Source: Siphonodentalium dalli
Taxonomy: Eukaryota; Mollusca; Scaphopoda; Gadilida; Siphonodentaliidae
Direction of reading: 5' to 3'
Assembly: GCA_032622095.1 (NCBI GenBank)
Contig: CP136066.1
Span: forward strand, 147,653,559 to 147,717,558
DNA length: 64,000 nt
Both the position numbers and the translations under genes were made by a program. Positions 57,001 to 63,547 of this stretch are shown here, piece after piece. Below the pieces are notes generated by a model. It made no database searches and was not told the DNA's origin. It saw nothing but the letters and a program-made list of their open reading frames with translations. The first letter of the stretch is position 1. Every line of letters starts with the position of its first letter.

Positions 57001-59971
57001 TTGTTCAAATCAGGTCACTGGGTCAAATGTGGGCGGGGCCAGGGACATAACTCCAAATATTTTGTTTTAGATTTAACTCTTTAGATATCTACTTCTTTTA
57101 AAGTGATTATGAAAAGTTCTGACTGTTGTGGTCTCCAGAGTCCCAGTCTTATCAGTCTTTGCAGTCTGGTGAGCGACCCCACAGTCATTGACTGTCTTGT
57201 TGTTATTTCACTGTAGCTTGCCAAATATGACATCATGGCGTCATCACTTGATAGCGGATTGCTACCTATCAATTGGTCGGTGTCAGAAATTTGGGTCAAC
57301 CAGATGTTGCTTTCTGTGAATTGTTTAATTTGTTGTGTAATTAAAAGTGAGAATGCTGAATAATTTAGCAACTTTAAACATTAATAAGGCGCATATAATA
57401 AAAAGAACACCAACAGTTTTTGTTTGAATACCTGAAACTTATCATTCGTGTCTGGAAACAAATATCAAATTTTTTCGAGCGGCTGCAAGCCACTCGTGAA
57501 AATTCGATATTTCTTTCCGGACACTCATGAGATATTTCGGTATTAAAAAAAAATGTAGGTATTTTCTATCTATTTTGTATTTGTAATCCTAGTATGTATG
57601 TCACATAACATTTTTAAATTTCTAACATGTTTTCATGATTTTATTTTTAAAACATTGTTTTGTAACTGGCTGTCTGCTCCACTGAATACAGCAAATAGGA
57701 CGAAAAAATATCAACTCAATAACATACAAGAATAGATTAGTAAGATGACCTCGTCAGTTTTATACCAATTTAGAAATAAGATACCCAGGGAATCTAATAT
57801 ATATTTTAGGACTTCTGTTTGTCTGTTAGCTATGGCCATGGAAAACTGCCGGACGGATTTCGACCAAATTTCCTATCTAAGGGTAAAAACCCAGATGAAG
57901 TGTCATCGCATTGCTTTTGAGAAGCTCCGAGCACTCATTCTCCATTCCCACTGCCGCCGTCTTGGAATTGTGGGGTTTATCGCGTGATAGTTGAAGAGCG
58001 TTCGTATCCGCAGTGTCGTTGATAAAGAAGCGTGTCTGTGTCCAGACATGAGCGTGTTGTGTCTATGTCCAGACATGAGCGTGTTGTGTGATCCTTATGT
58101 CTGTGTTCGTACTTAGGGGTTCCTAGGAATGGGGGAGATTTTCATCGGGTCAGTTTTTCCGCCTGAGGTGACCTTCACCTTGAAACGGGTACCCACAAAT
58201 GATATATATGTATGTGTGTGTCCGTTATAGACTCGAAAACGGCCCTACCGATTAAAGCAAACTTGCTACCTAGGGCCACTTTTGTCCGGGAAGTCTCATG
58301 GACCAGTCAAATTGTGACCCCGACCTGACCTTGACCTTCAAAATGGTCAATTCAAGGTCAAATCGGGTAAAACTGACGGATATCGACGAAATTTTATACC
58401 TAGGGTTACTTTTGACCGGGGAGTGTTTTGGACGGGTCAAATCGTGACTCCGACCTGACCTTGACCTTCAAAATGGTCAATTCAAGGTCAAAGCCCGGAC
58501 GAAGTCCGGTTACCTGCTAGTCTGATATAATTCAGATAAGATGGGCAGGCTCTTAATTTGCTCTCTGATTATCTTTTTGTCAATTCAGTTTTCATTTCAT
58601 CCTATTTTTTCTTGCAGTATCCTGGTGTTGCAACGAGTATTGACAGTGATATCAATAATTTGATGGGTATCCTCACAATCTGGGATATTCTCCCAAAAGG
58701 TAAATACTGAAGTGTATCAAAAAGGCTACGAAATATTCTGCTATAAGCTTAAAGGTACTCAATCCGAATCGATGGTCCTCATATAATCAGATTACAACAA
58801 CAACAACATTTTTTTAAATGCCGCTTCAGCTATCTGAAACGATTAATTGCCCAAATATATGCTAAACGCTGTCAACTATAGTAGAAAATTCCCTGAAATG
58901 TGTAATTTATCAACATGTTGTTCTACGAAATTTGGCCTTATTATCAATACAAAGCCTCTTGATTTTATAGTTATCCATCATCATCCGCAATTTGGTCAAA
59001 GACCGTCGGCTCGTCGACTTTTAACTCGTCCACTAATAAGTCTCGATGATGGAAAAATAATACATTTCAAAAATTGATATCTAATAACTCTGAGCTTTGA
59101 TAGGAGGGCTCCTCGACTTGAATAAAATATTTTTTTACCTGCGAATCCAAATAAATAGTGATTGAGGAGCGTTTAATCAGATTATGCATCTTTAACCTCT
59201 TCACTTCTAAGTGATCTTGACCATTTTGGCCATTTTCTAGTGGAAAAATATGATGGGGAATATCACGAAAACCCTAAAAAACACGAAAACCCTAAATCGT
59301 CTGCTTAATTAAACAGCTGATATGCTACCTACTGTCCTCACCATTGCATTTAACCTAATAATAAATAAATAAATGTTTAATAAGTTTTAATACTGTACAT
59401 TGTTTCCAACCCAAATTTAGCTTTATGTACTGTGTACTGTGCACTCTATGGTGAGTTATCCTTTTTTATATGCCCATTTTTAAATGTCGTTTTAAAAAAA
59501 CTGGAAGTACTTCCTGATGATAACTTAAGTAAGTCTGAACTGAATGGAATGAAATAAGGTATGTGAGTTTTCTAGCCAAAATACAGGTCAAGTTCAAATT
59601 CGGTTTCCACCTGCCAATTTTATCAGAGTTATGGCCCTTTGTTGGGAGTTACCACAGGCGTATTTTGCCATGCCCTAGCAAAGCTCTTTTTAGAAATTAA
59701 ATATCACCCGATGTTGTAATCAATGCATTTCTACTCACTGATCATGTCACTATATTGAGCAGAATGGGTCATTCTGATGTATATGATTAGAACTGAATGG
59801 TTAAATCCAGTCAGTAAATTACAGTAATGAAATGGTTACTATGCTGTGTTTCAGCTCAGAATCATTTACTGTTTCAGCCATGTATGTAGAAAATGTTATG
59901 AAAGTTGCAAAGAAAGAATTGGCATGGGAGGTGGATTATATTCGAGAAGCAAATTGTGCAAAACGATTCAA
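31927..59971 (+). CDS. COQ8A: COQ8A/ADCK3 atypical kinase, exons 1-9 (partial gene)
   Basis: COQ8A is a UbiB-family atypical kinase/ATPase of the mitochondrial matrix side of the inner membrane that supports coenzyme Q biosynthesis. Nine exons (31927-32121, 36279-36896, 38750-38816, 41800-41868, 50106-50228, 51232-51317, 52034-52174, 58618-58699, 59878-59971) join in consistent phase to 491 codons plus two bases. In the joined protein the KxGQ motif (KLGQ) falls at about 349-352, the alanine-rich loop (AAAS) at 410-413 and the ATP-site lysine (AMK) at 431. The 61- and 21-residue spacings match those I recall for human COQ8A. The catalytic and DFG-like part is beyond base 64000. The N-terminal region is longer than in human because of a 206-codon exon 2. 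Introns carry a full-length L1 and a gypsy element, both antisense. Confidence 0.93.
32793..33300 (-). repeat. Probable LINE 3' end with (ATCCT)n tail
   Basis: Read on the minus strand, AT-rich sequence ends in ATCCTATCCTATCC repeats, the type of tail seen on the LINE at 5968. No RT sequence remains, so the call rests on layout alone. Confidence 0.35.
35319..35783. mobile_element. MITE family M1, full copy in COQ8A intron 1
   Basis: 465 bp between CAAGCCTGAG and ATCAGGCTTG, with a palindromic module at each end (35348-35436 and 35656-35755) and a middle segment with 'CCCAATGGGTGTACATCAC'. No target duplication is preserved. Confidence 0.85.
36279..36896 (+). CDS. COQ8A: COQ8A coding exon 2, long N-terminal region
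   Basis: The exon runs from a TTTACAG acceptor to a GTGAGT donor, 206 codons, phase 0 at both ends. It begins [15 protein letters not shown], then turns into a Ser/Asn/Asp-rich, probably disordered stretch. It contains two consecutive 57-bp (19-residue) repeats at 36510-36566 and 36567-36623, each with the core VNQSVN then SAPDIS. A shorter NFxFVTSS-type repeat follows near 36705-36750. The phase fits exon 1 and exon 3. This linker region is poorly conserved in the family, so placement rests on splice phase and position. Confidence 0.82.
37390..37635. mobile_element. MITE family M2, left-truncated copy
   Basis: Matches 1008-1250: GATCCTGTGCCAGTGCA, the two 'CTCTTATATATG' hairpins and the right end CAGTCATGGAAGGGTTA. 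The left terminal repeat is absent. Confidence 0.75.
37945..38542. mobile_element. Non-autonomous element with GGGGCGATTCC ends
   Basis: 598 bp. Left GGGGCGATTCC and right GGAATCGCCCC are exact complements; further in, CTCGGCTAC and GTAGCCGAG also pair. TGT flanks both ends, a possible 3-bp duplication. Non-coding. Confidence 0.65.
38750..38816 (+). CDS. COQ8A: COQ8A coding exon 3
   Basis: Acceptor ACAATCAG, donor GTAAGT; 67 bases entered at phase 0 and left with one base over. It encodes [20 protein letters not shown] then YG, the segment before the glycine-rich helix. It matches the family's 'ERxVPxxRIxRL' pattern. Confidence 0.92.
38819..39503. mobile_element. MITE family M1 copy with 40-bp flanking direct repeats
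   Basis: The M1 element proper is about 38858-39463. On each side is a near-identical run of about 40 bases ('AAATCTGCAATGAAGACCAA' at 38831 and 39476). The repeats begin at AAGTCT, which in the left copy is part of the donor of COQ8A exon 3; the right copy also has GTAAGT. The duplication is much longer than the 6 bp seen at 30935. Confidence 0.75.
39811..40854. mobile_element. Element with ~100-bp inverted arms around 'GTCCACAACAGCTTGG'
   Basis: Left arm (39822-39920: ACAAGTCTTCTCGGTCCACA, GGGATGATGC, 'CCCATTGCTCTTCTATAA') and right arm (40745-40850) are inverted copies. The middle carries an unrelated GTCCGT-type repeat (40130-40600). Fragments of the same arms are at 22327 and 27695. Confidence 0.7.
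40130..40600 (+). repeat. 'GTCCGTCTGTGCGTCC' / 'TTATGGCCCTTTTT' dispersed repeat
   Basis: Has a (GTCCGTCTGTGC)n head and two internal copies of 'TTTCCGGATGATAACTT...GCTCCGCCCATTTTTG...GAGTT(A/G)TGGCCCTTTTT'. The body resembles 59460-59690. Non-coding. Confidence 0.65.
41250..41709. mobile_element. Inverted-repeat element with AGGCCAAAA ends
   Basis: 460 bp. The left part (AGGCCAAAATAAAAAAGACC then GTGTTTCTGGTGAC) and the right part (GTCACCAGAAACACAGG then TTTTTTTGGCCT) are inverted copies. The partial copy at 5671-5940 confirms the family. It lies just before COQ8A exon 4. No target duplication was resolved. Confidence 0.75.
41800..41868 (+). CDS. COQ8A: COQ8A coding exon 4
   Basis: Acceptor CTTCTGTAG, donor GTGAGA; 69 bases, phase 1 to phase 1. 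It encodes [20 protein letters not shown], the Gly/Ala-rich segment that in human COQ8A forms the predicted single transmembrane helix just before the KxGQ region. Confidence 0.93.
42043..42080 (-). terminator. LINE polyadenylation signal and A tail
   Basis: On the minus strand AATAAA (complement at 42075-42080) is followed within a few bases by AAATTT and a run of 25 A. The run joins the target duplication GGCTGAGATTTT. Confidence 0.85.
42831..46613 (-). CDS. LINE ORF2: AP endonuclease and reverse transcriptase, intact
   Basis: 1260 residues from ATG at 46613. The AP-endonuclease domain (about 1-235) shows [30 protein letters not shown] and KTDHS. The usual first metal-binding Glu is Asp here (LQDTH for LQETH). 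The RT domain has motif [12 protein letters not shown] (Asp 613), motif [13 protein letters not shown] and motif C YADD at 713-716. A CNRC...HIFWDC zinc-knuckle-like motif lies near residue 1130, as in L1 and Tx1 proteins. The protein would nick the target and reverse-transcribe the element RNA there. No stop or frameshift is present. L1/Tx1 affiliation is from motif style only. Confidence 0.95.
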   Translation of the reverse strand: MSTIKILSLNCRGLNQAEKRRDVFHHIRNMEGSIYCLQDTHFTKQMERCIETEWGCKAIMSSYTSQARGVAILFRNNFEYSIHETHKDSGGNFIILDITIENIRLSLVNLYGPNEDNPAFYSNLKKLITQIGNTQIIMCGDWNLVQKQDLDTYNYKHLNNPRAQNEVADLSGSLELVDVWRLFNKQERRYTWRRKSPIKMARLDYFLISEDLLNLVGKGPTILPGYKTDHSIISLPLNVSDIKTGPGFWKFNNSLLYCREYVDLVKGIIAENKIRYSYSSNEEKSIKNCSIGKRLFLDAVLLDIRGATIRFSANRKRERIKIEKNLTLKKAKIISDLEHPSYSSEEKQKIMEDLEKVEVEMEAMRRETIRGTMVRSRAKWIEEGEKPTKYFLNLEKRNYISKALTSLTVANDSTITKQTDIMKEDRNFYLNLYSYRSMDDRDLKSLLNEGTVPKLSNMQASSIEGPLTLQELTDALKTTKNNKSPGPSGYTYEFYKNFWSDLGPFLTESLNESFSMGELSITQKQGIITLIPKKDKNRQMIKNWRPITLLNTSYKLASSCIADRIKRVLPSIINSDQTGFLAGRYIGDNTRLIYDIIHRTKQENKSGLLLLIDFEKAFDTVSWSFIRKCLDLFNFGDAVKKWISILYENASSSILINGHISQSFMLGRGCRQGDPISPYIFLLCAEVLGLMIRQNNTIKGIFLGGSEYKITQYADDTTLILDGSENSLRESYLTLDEFARVSGLRINPEKCQAAWIGIESQNKIRQVLSELNLSTVNTFNFLGIHFDTNLTNMNINYSYKLEDIDRTTKIWKHRLLTPLGRITVIKSLILPKLTHLFIALPSPDTAFLKALNTCLYNFIWNSKRDRIKRKQLCADHMYGGLKMINVENFDAAMKITWIRRLICKQSKWASLCNTTPLLNDPLLLTYHANYIVKQTDKFANPFWRDVFRAWCKFMRLNNASDNIMTSTIWNNPNIKIGGSSINLKSWKDAGIYYINDLFQSDNKFHTPFTLYATFNIRVDFITINNIKRQIFSLASSLNQRLIRMPCPFLPNNLAPILRDVKGGQLFYKTLTNGKNMPNACQKWEYEIGEKIENWEEHLSMPFKTTTDTKLQWLQFRINTRIISTNKFLKMANLRLDDFCNRCQNVQETISHIFWDCPHVQTFILEIKTWTRNNQFPIDLTKKNIIIGIDHEYRYSKINLFLLVLKQYIYRTKFTPTQLSLRPFLCDLQFRYECERYNAKCNMNHDFDNQWLALRNALKIK
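46614..48394 (-). other. Long spacer between LINE ORF1 and ORF2
   Basis: About 1780 bases, long for an L1-type element. It has two G tracts on the plus strand (about 46936-46953 and 47862-47872), AT-rich sequence, and a degenerate tandem pair around 47880-48010 and 48060-48175 ('TAATCAAG.(A/G)TAA..CTGAA.TCA.GTC'). No open frame here looks coding. Confidence 0.6.
48395..49339 (-). CDS. LINE ORF1 protein (L1 ORF1p-like, coiled coil plus RRM)
   Basis: 314 residues, ATG at 49339. The N-terminus is Lys/Asn/Ser-rich ([18 protein letters not shown]). Residues about 75-155 form a charged heptad-like stretch ([37 protein letters not shown]), a predicted trimerising coiled coil. It is followed by an RRM-like domain starting at SIRIFGIEE and a C-terminal domain with [16 protein letters not shown] and a final [17 protein letters not shown]1 ORF1p binds element RNA and acts as a nucleic-acid chaperone. 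Length and domain order are those of L1/Tx1 ORF1 proteins. Confidence 0.88.
   Translation of the reverse strand: MTNKRKQNKKHSNSDKSNSTLESDDSFNPEPKKQLTMEDFMGKPGATPPSPILGNIPKQLENLIARVDTLTETSTKNHDSYSKEQQSQIQNFGHIVSKFKEEILQAFNEKVIAFENKIKVLEVENNNKITEFEKRENDMSEELDKMKYRYNDLEQQGRKDSIRIFGIEESDSKETAKDCRRKVLELFKRRLNLDLHVSEIDMCHRIGKHFKGTTQVKDIQEQNNQRRKPRAIIVKFVNRFTKYDVIEARSNLKKSGISIVEDATQLNHELLTKAFKSTCVQNSWLTNGKLYLKLSSGKIEKFHTHEELNKIIDN
49607..50105. other. End of COQ8A intron 4
   Basis: Original intron sequence to the right of the LINE, with a short T tract near 49621-49630. Nothing else is recognised. Confidence 0.5.
50106..50228 (+). CDS. COQ8A: COQ8A coding exon 5 with the KxGQ motif
   Basis: Acceptor TTTTCTCAG, donor GTAAAT; 123 bases, phase 1 to phase 1. 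It includes [19 protein letters not shown] and [16 protein letters not shown] is the invariant UbiB-family KxGQ motif that covers the active site and blocks protein-kinase activity. Confidence 0.97.
50229..51231. other. COQ8A intron 5 with a long perfect hairpin
   Basis: At about 50339-50461 the arms GTTATGTTGGGATATAAGAT.. and ..ATCTTATATCCCAACATAAC pair perfectly over about 29 bases. An inner arm, ATAAATTTGATTCACAAC, also pairs with its complement. This is probably a tiny MITE. The rest is unremarkable. Confidence 0.65.
51232..51317 (+). CDS. COQ8A: COQ8A coding exon 6
   Basis: Acceptor TGTTTTTAG, donor GTCAGT; 86 bases, phase 1 to phase 0. It encodes [20 protein letters not shown] then PTWQMM, the helical KxGQ-domain segment of the UbiB family. 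Confidence 0.95.
51318..52033. other. COQ8A intron 6
   Basis: No repeat or other feature I can support. Confidence 0.5.
52034..52174 (+). CDS. COQ8A: COQ8A coding exon 7 with A-rich loop and catalytic lysine
   Basis: Acceptor ACTTCTGCAG, donor GTATGA; exactly 47 codons, phase 0. It carries [12 protein letters not shown], the alanine-rich nucleotide loop that replaces the glycine-rich loop of ordinary kinases, and EIAMKVQ with the ATP-binding lysine. Confidence 0.97.
52930..53148. mobile_element. Small inverted-repeat element in COQ8A intron 7
   Basis: Arms of about 55 bases: CTTAATAATCTATTTCACAG, then TAGGAGGTGGTCCCAGCTC on the left; GAGCTGGGACCTTCGCCTA, then CTGTGAAATATATTATTAAG on the right. 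About 219 bp in total, non-coding, no clear target duplication. Confidence 0.7.
53655..54590 (+). repeat. Dispersed repeat with (GTCC)n head and 'CCAGGGCCATAACTC' motif
   Basis: Starts AGCTCACCTGAGACAAAGTC, then TCCGGTGGAGCTATAGTCAT and a GTCCGTCCGTCTGTCTG microsatellite. It contains at least three degenerate copies of 'GGTGACTCTCATTCAGATTT...GGTCACTGGGTCAAATAG...CCAGGGCCATAACTC'. The same head recurs at 56540. Non-coding. Confidence 0.7.
54749..55470. mobile_element. MITE family M1, diverged copy in COQ8A intron 7
   Basis: Left module at 54768-54870 (TTTGCAGAATGAAGTCCCCA) and a strongly diverged right module (about 55370-55450). The middle holds a C-rich stretch (54990-55020). It is the oldest-looking of the M1 copies. 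Confidence 0.7.
55585..56004. mobile_element. MITE family M1, second copy in COQ8A intron 7
   Basis: Has both palindromic modules (55595-55690 and 55885-55975). The flank after it (AACCACCAGTATCCAGTTGA, then a G tract and ATTGGATTGAATTTGTC) repeats the flank after the previous copy, so the two arose by duplication of MITE plus flank. Confidence 0.8.
56085..57070 (+). repeat. Two dispersed repeats with 'GGGCCATAAC' motif
   Basis: A headless part at 56085-56400 is followed by a fuller copy at 56540-57070, which begins CTCCGGTGGAGCTATAGTCA and has the GTCCGTCC microsatellite. It is the same family as 53655-54590. Confidence 0.65.
57421..57550. repeat. Imperfect hairpin in COQ8A intron 7
   Basis: Arms 'TTTGAATACCTGAAACTTAT...GTGTCTGGAAACAAATATC' and 'GATATTTCTTTCCGGACAC...GAGATATTTCGGTATTAAA' pair around a CGAGCGGCTGCAAGCCACTCG core. 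Non-coding. Confidence 0.6.
57770..58535 (-). repeat. Reverse copy of the 'CTTCGTCCGGGC / AAGGTCAAGGTCA' compound repeat
   Basis: From about 58190 it reads, in reverse, the family of 13500-18740: GTGTGTGTCCGTTATAGACT, CGAAAACGGCC, two 'GACCTGACCTTGACCTTCAA' blocks, and the end AAAGCCCGGACGAAGTCCGG before TAGTCT. A related part begins near 57770. Confidence 0.7.
58618..58699 (+). CDS. COQ8A: COQ8A coding exon 8
   Basis: Acceptor TTTCTTGCAG, donor GTAAAT; 82 bases, phase 0 to phase 1. It encodes [19 protein letters not shown] then TIWDILPK, continuing directly from the lysine motif of exon 7 ('KVQYPGV'). Confidence 0.96.
58700..59877. other. COQ8A intron 8
   Basis: Contains one dispersed repeat at about 59460-59690 ('GATGATAACTTAAGT...GAGTTATGGCCCTTTGTTG'), of the 40130-40600 type. 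No other feature. Confidence 0.55.
59878..59971 (+). CDS. COQ8A: COQ8A coding exon 9 (last exon in the window)
   Basis: Acceptor CTGTTTCAG, donor GTAAGT; 94 bases, phase 1 to phase 2. It encodes [20 protein letters not shown] then [11 protein letters not shown], which includes the 'ELxxExDYxxEA' helix with the conserved glutamate. No later exon was found before base 64000; the next intron holds a gypsy element. Confidence 0.95.
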
Positions 59972-61040
59972 GTAAGTATGACTATTAAACTAAACTCACA
60001 ATTATTTTATCATATTTATATCGTGTTAAAACATTGTGACGGGTAATCTCTGCTACAAGTATGTTCATAGTAATTTAATACCATCGTGACGCCCACTTGT
60101 CATTTGAAAGACCACACAGCCTGCATCTTTTGATGGTAAAACTTCCATATATTAAACGATTTTCTTATAGCCTGTCCACACAAAATTAGTTTACTGGTGT
60201 TATATATGTATTACCGTTTATTTTATAAATATGAATATTCCAATTATTTATTGAAAAATTCAAAGTTCTAACATCTAAGTTATAAAAAGTGTATGTGTCT
60301 CAGGCCTGGAAATCTCAAGGCAGGCTGGCGTGCTGCCTGCCAACAGCCTGCCTAGAATTTTCCAAGGCAGGCTTTTTATAGTCCCGATAAAAGAAATATA
60401 CTTTGATCGCAAATATGACATCATGTCAAGTTGAAACGCTCATTCAGGAGTGATAATGTCGGCCACGTCCCACAATGTGTTAAATTATTGACAAGCTTCC
60501 AAACTCTTAACTGTGTCGGACATTCTATAATGGACTTGATCAACACATGTAAATCTGCCGAGATATATCGTAATTAACTATTTAACTTGGTCAAGTTCAA
60601 AGTACTTTACTTATGCATTACGTTCGTGGGGTTCTCGGAAGGGGTTGTTGTTAGTAGTGAATATTTTGTTCTTGTGTAATTACTAAAGTTCATTTTCACC
60701 GCACTCTATCTTGGGGATATACTCTGGTAAATTCGCCAAATTGTGATGTGAAAAATCACAGAAATGACTATGTAAAACTCGGTTTATGTTTTATGTGAAA
60801 TGCTTGTGGCACTGTTACCGAATGTAAAGCATTTGATAAATTAATATTGCATTATTATTTTTAGCTGATAAAATGGTGAACATTTATGATCAACCAATGA
60901 AGAAATTTATCCACCGGTAAATTTAAGATTTTCCAAGTGGCTCTTAGGCTGGCAGGCATGGCATACAAAATTATAATGTAGATTAAATTATGTCATAATT
61001 ATGTCAAGTGTTCAAGGACATTATATCTGAGCATGCGCGG
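59972..61040. other. Start of COQ8A intron 9
   Basis: Around 60302-60375 several 'AAGGCAGGCT/GCCTGCC' words form small palindromes, perhaps one end of an old MITE. Otherwise nothing is recognised. Confidence 0.4.
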
Positions 61041-61490
61041 TGACCGAGTTTTACTTTAACACACGGCCAGTCTGGAATCTATTTTTGTTACATCGAAGGA
61101 CAGCTGTCTGCCTTTGATAAGAACTTGAAACTGAGTTGAATGGAGCTACGTCGGGCAGCCTATGTACGCTGGAATAATATTTTGAGCTACATTCATCATC
61201 TACTTTAATACTGAATCGAAAGTTTGATATTTTCACAATTCAAATTGCCACAGAACCGAGCTGTCGTGGGCCTGATAGACATAGAGGCGAGATATTGCCG
61301 TATTGTTAGGCTTTAATCAATGAGAAATAAACAGGTGCATTTAGACCGGAAACTAGAATCATACACAGCCACATAAAAGGTTGGATTCCACACAAACCGA
61401 AACGAAACTAGTAATGTCTATTTCGGTAGTACAACTTAAGATTACCACATTCACCCTCACTTCATAAATTCACACACGAATGTCCATTTC

Positions 61491-62647
61491 TTACAAGTCC
61501 AATATCTGTGGAGCTTTCTTAATTCGCGATGAACGACGAGGGCCAGTTTGTATATCGCATGGTGGTTCAGATGGTCCTGCGTCATCGTTAATAGGTTCTG
61601 CTATAGTGTTAGTGCCAGGTTCAGCATCAACATCATGAGTAATACAAGACGGAGCAGAAGGGGCTAAATCCTTGGTCGAAACAGTTTTCTCCTGTCCATT
61701 TGCCAATTTCACGTACGCGTATTGGTCATTGGCTTCCACCAATTCGACTTCATCAACGTATGGATCATACTTTGTATTTCTAACATATCTTCACAACAGA
61801 ACAGGTCCAGGAACAGTCAGCCACGAAGGAAGTGATGTGCCATTGCTAGTATGGCGAGCAAACTTGAAAAGTCGATCGTGCGGTGAGTCATTTGTTGAAG
61901 TAGAGATCAGCGAACGGATTGAGTGCAGAGCAACTGGCAATACATCTTCCCAGTTACTATTTGGCAAACTGTGGGAGTGTAATGGTAACTGAACTGATTT
62001 CCAGATAATACCATTAAACCGTTCGCACTGTGAGTTACCAGTTGGGTGATAAGGAGTGGTACGACTCGTCATTACACCACTTCGCTGTAAGAATTCCTTA
62101 ACACTGATACTCATGAATGACGCACCTCGATCTGAATGTATATACTTTGGCATCCCAAATACAGTGAATAACTGTGTAAGACAACTAATTACAGATTTGC
62201 TGCTAACATCGACACATGGAAACGCCCATGGGAATCTGCTATATTCGTCAACAATGGTTAGAATTTACTTATGTTTAGAAGAAGAAGGCACGGGTCCGTT
62301 GATGGTGGTTTGTCATAAAATCTTGGTTTTAGCAAACAGCATATTTTGCATTCAAGGCATATTTTGCGAACTTCTTCAGTTGAGTATGGCATGTTCTTGC
62401 TTCTAACATATTGTAATAACCGAGTAACACCTGGATGACATAAGTCATGATGTAGCTTTGTAAGTTTCTCCACAGAATGATTCACTGTTAGACTTGCAGT
62501 AACTCGCGAGAGAGTATCTGGTGCAGTATTTAGATATCCTGGTCGGAATGTAATGTCATAACAGTAACATGACAGTTCTAACTTCCACCTCTGTATTTTG
62601 TCATTTTTGATCTTTCCTGTGTGATTGTCATCAAATATAAATGACAC
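61491..62647 (-). pseudogene. Gypsy RNase H end and integrase, frameshifted
   Basis: Begins with the end of RNase H (FRPGYLNTAPDTLSR), then the integrase HHCC zinc domain (LHHDLCHPGVTRLL, CLECKICC). Next, in another frame after a stop near 62270, comes the core: TIVDEYSRFPWAF (first Asp), IHSDRGASF (second Asp) and CERFNGIIWK (Glu). The C-terminal part runs VKLANGQEKTVSTKDLAP to PRRSSRIKKAPQI and a stop at 61491. All DDE residues are still present, but the frame is broken. Confidence 0.87.
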
Positions 62648-63545
62648 AGCTCTCTGGTCCGTGATGATAGAAAAATGTTTGCCAACTAAATAGAAACTCC
62701 ATTTTCGAACAGCTTCAACAATGGCATAAGCCTCCTTTCTACAGACGAATGATTCCGTTCACTTTGATTTAGCGTTCGCGAGAAAAAGGCTACAGGGCAA
62801 TTGTTTTGATTCAAGGTAGCCGCAATCGCAATGTCTGAGGCGTCCGTCTCTATGGTGAATTGTAGTGTTTCATCAACTGCAGTCATGACTGATTCCGCAA
62901 TAGTTTGTTTCAGTTTGACAAAACACAAGACATGGCTTTCTTGAAGAGGAAAATTGTTCACAGAGTTTAGCGGACTAACTAGAGTGGAGAAGTTCTTGAT
63001 CCACTTAGAGTAGTGTGCGAACATACCAAGTACTCTGGCTAACTCTGACCTATTTGTAGGTACGGGCATTTCGAGAAGAGGACGCATTCTTTCTGGATCA
63101 GGAGACAATTTCCCATGACTTATCGTATAACCTAGTAGGTTTATTTCAGTCGCTGATAATATCGATTTGTCATGGTTGAACGACAGGTTGTGTTCCTTGG
63201 CGACACTCAATCTGCAACTCCGTTTGTTACTCCAAATGGTATTCGGCAAAAATTGTACAATTTGCCATTTGCCTCGAATGCAGTATAGTCTCTCTCTGAT
63301 TCTGGGATAGGAATCTGGTTATACGCTTTTCGTAAGTCCAGGGTGGTATATACTTTATACCGCGCTAAAGAATTGACAATGGTGTCAATTCGTGGCATAG
63401 GGTATGCATCACATTGGTTGAAGCGATTTATTGTCCTTGAATAATCTATCACTAGACGTTTCTTGCTGTCATTATTCTTCACAATAAGAACCTGTGATCT
63501 CCATGGTGATTTACTGGGTTCAATTACTTCTTCAGTCAGAAGGCG
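62648..63545 (-). pseudogene. Gypsy reverse transcriptase and RNase H, with internal deletion
   Basis: Pieces: RLVIDYSRTINRFNQ and VYTTLDLRKAYNQIPI (RT motif A Asp), FCRIPFGVTNGVA, then an abrupt jump to VAKEHNLSFNHDKS. The stretch that should carry the YxDD catalytic pair is missing at about 63215-63225. Connection domain (GYTISHGKLSPDP) and RNase H (FTIETDASDIAIAATL, FFSRTLNQSE) follow, then another shift near 62690. It cannot encode an active polymerase. Confidence 0.87.
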
Positions 63546-63547
63546 TG

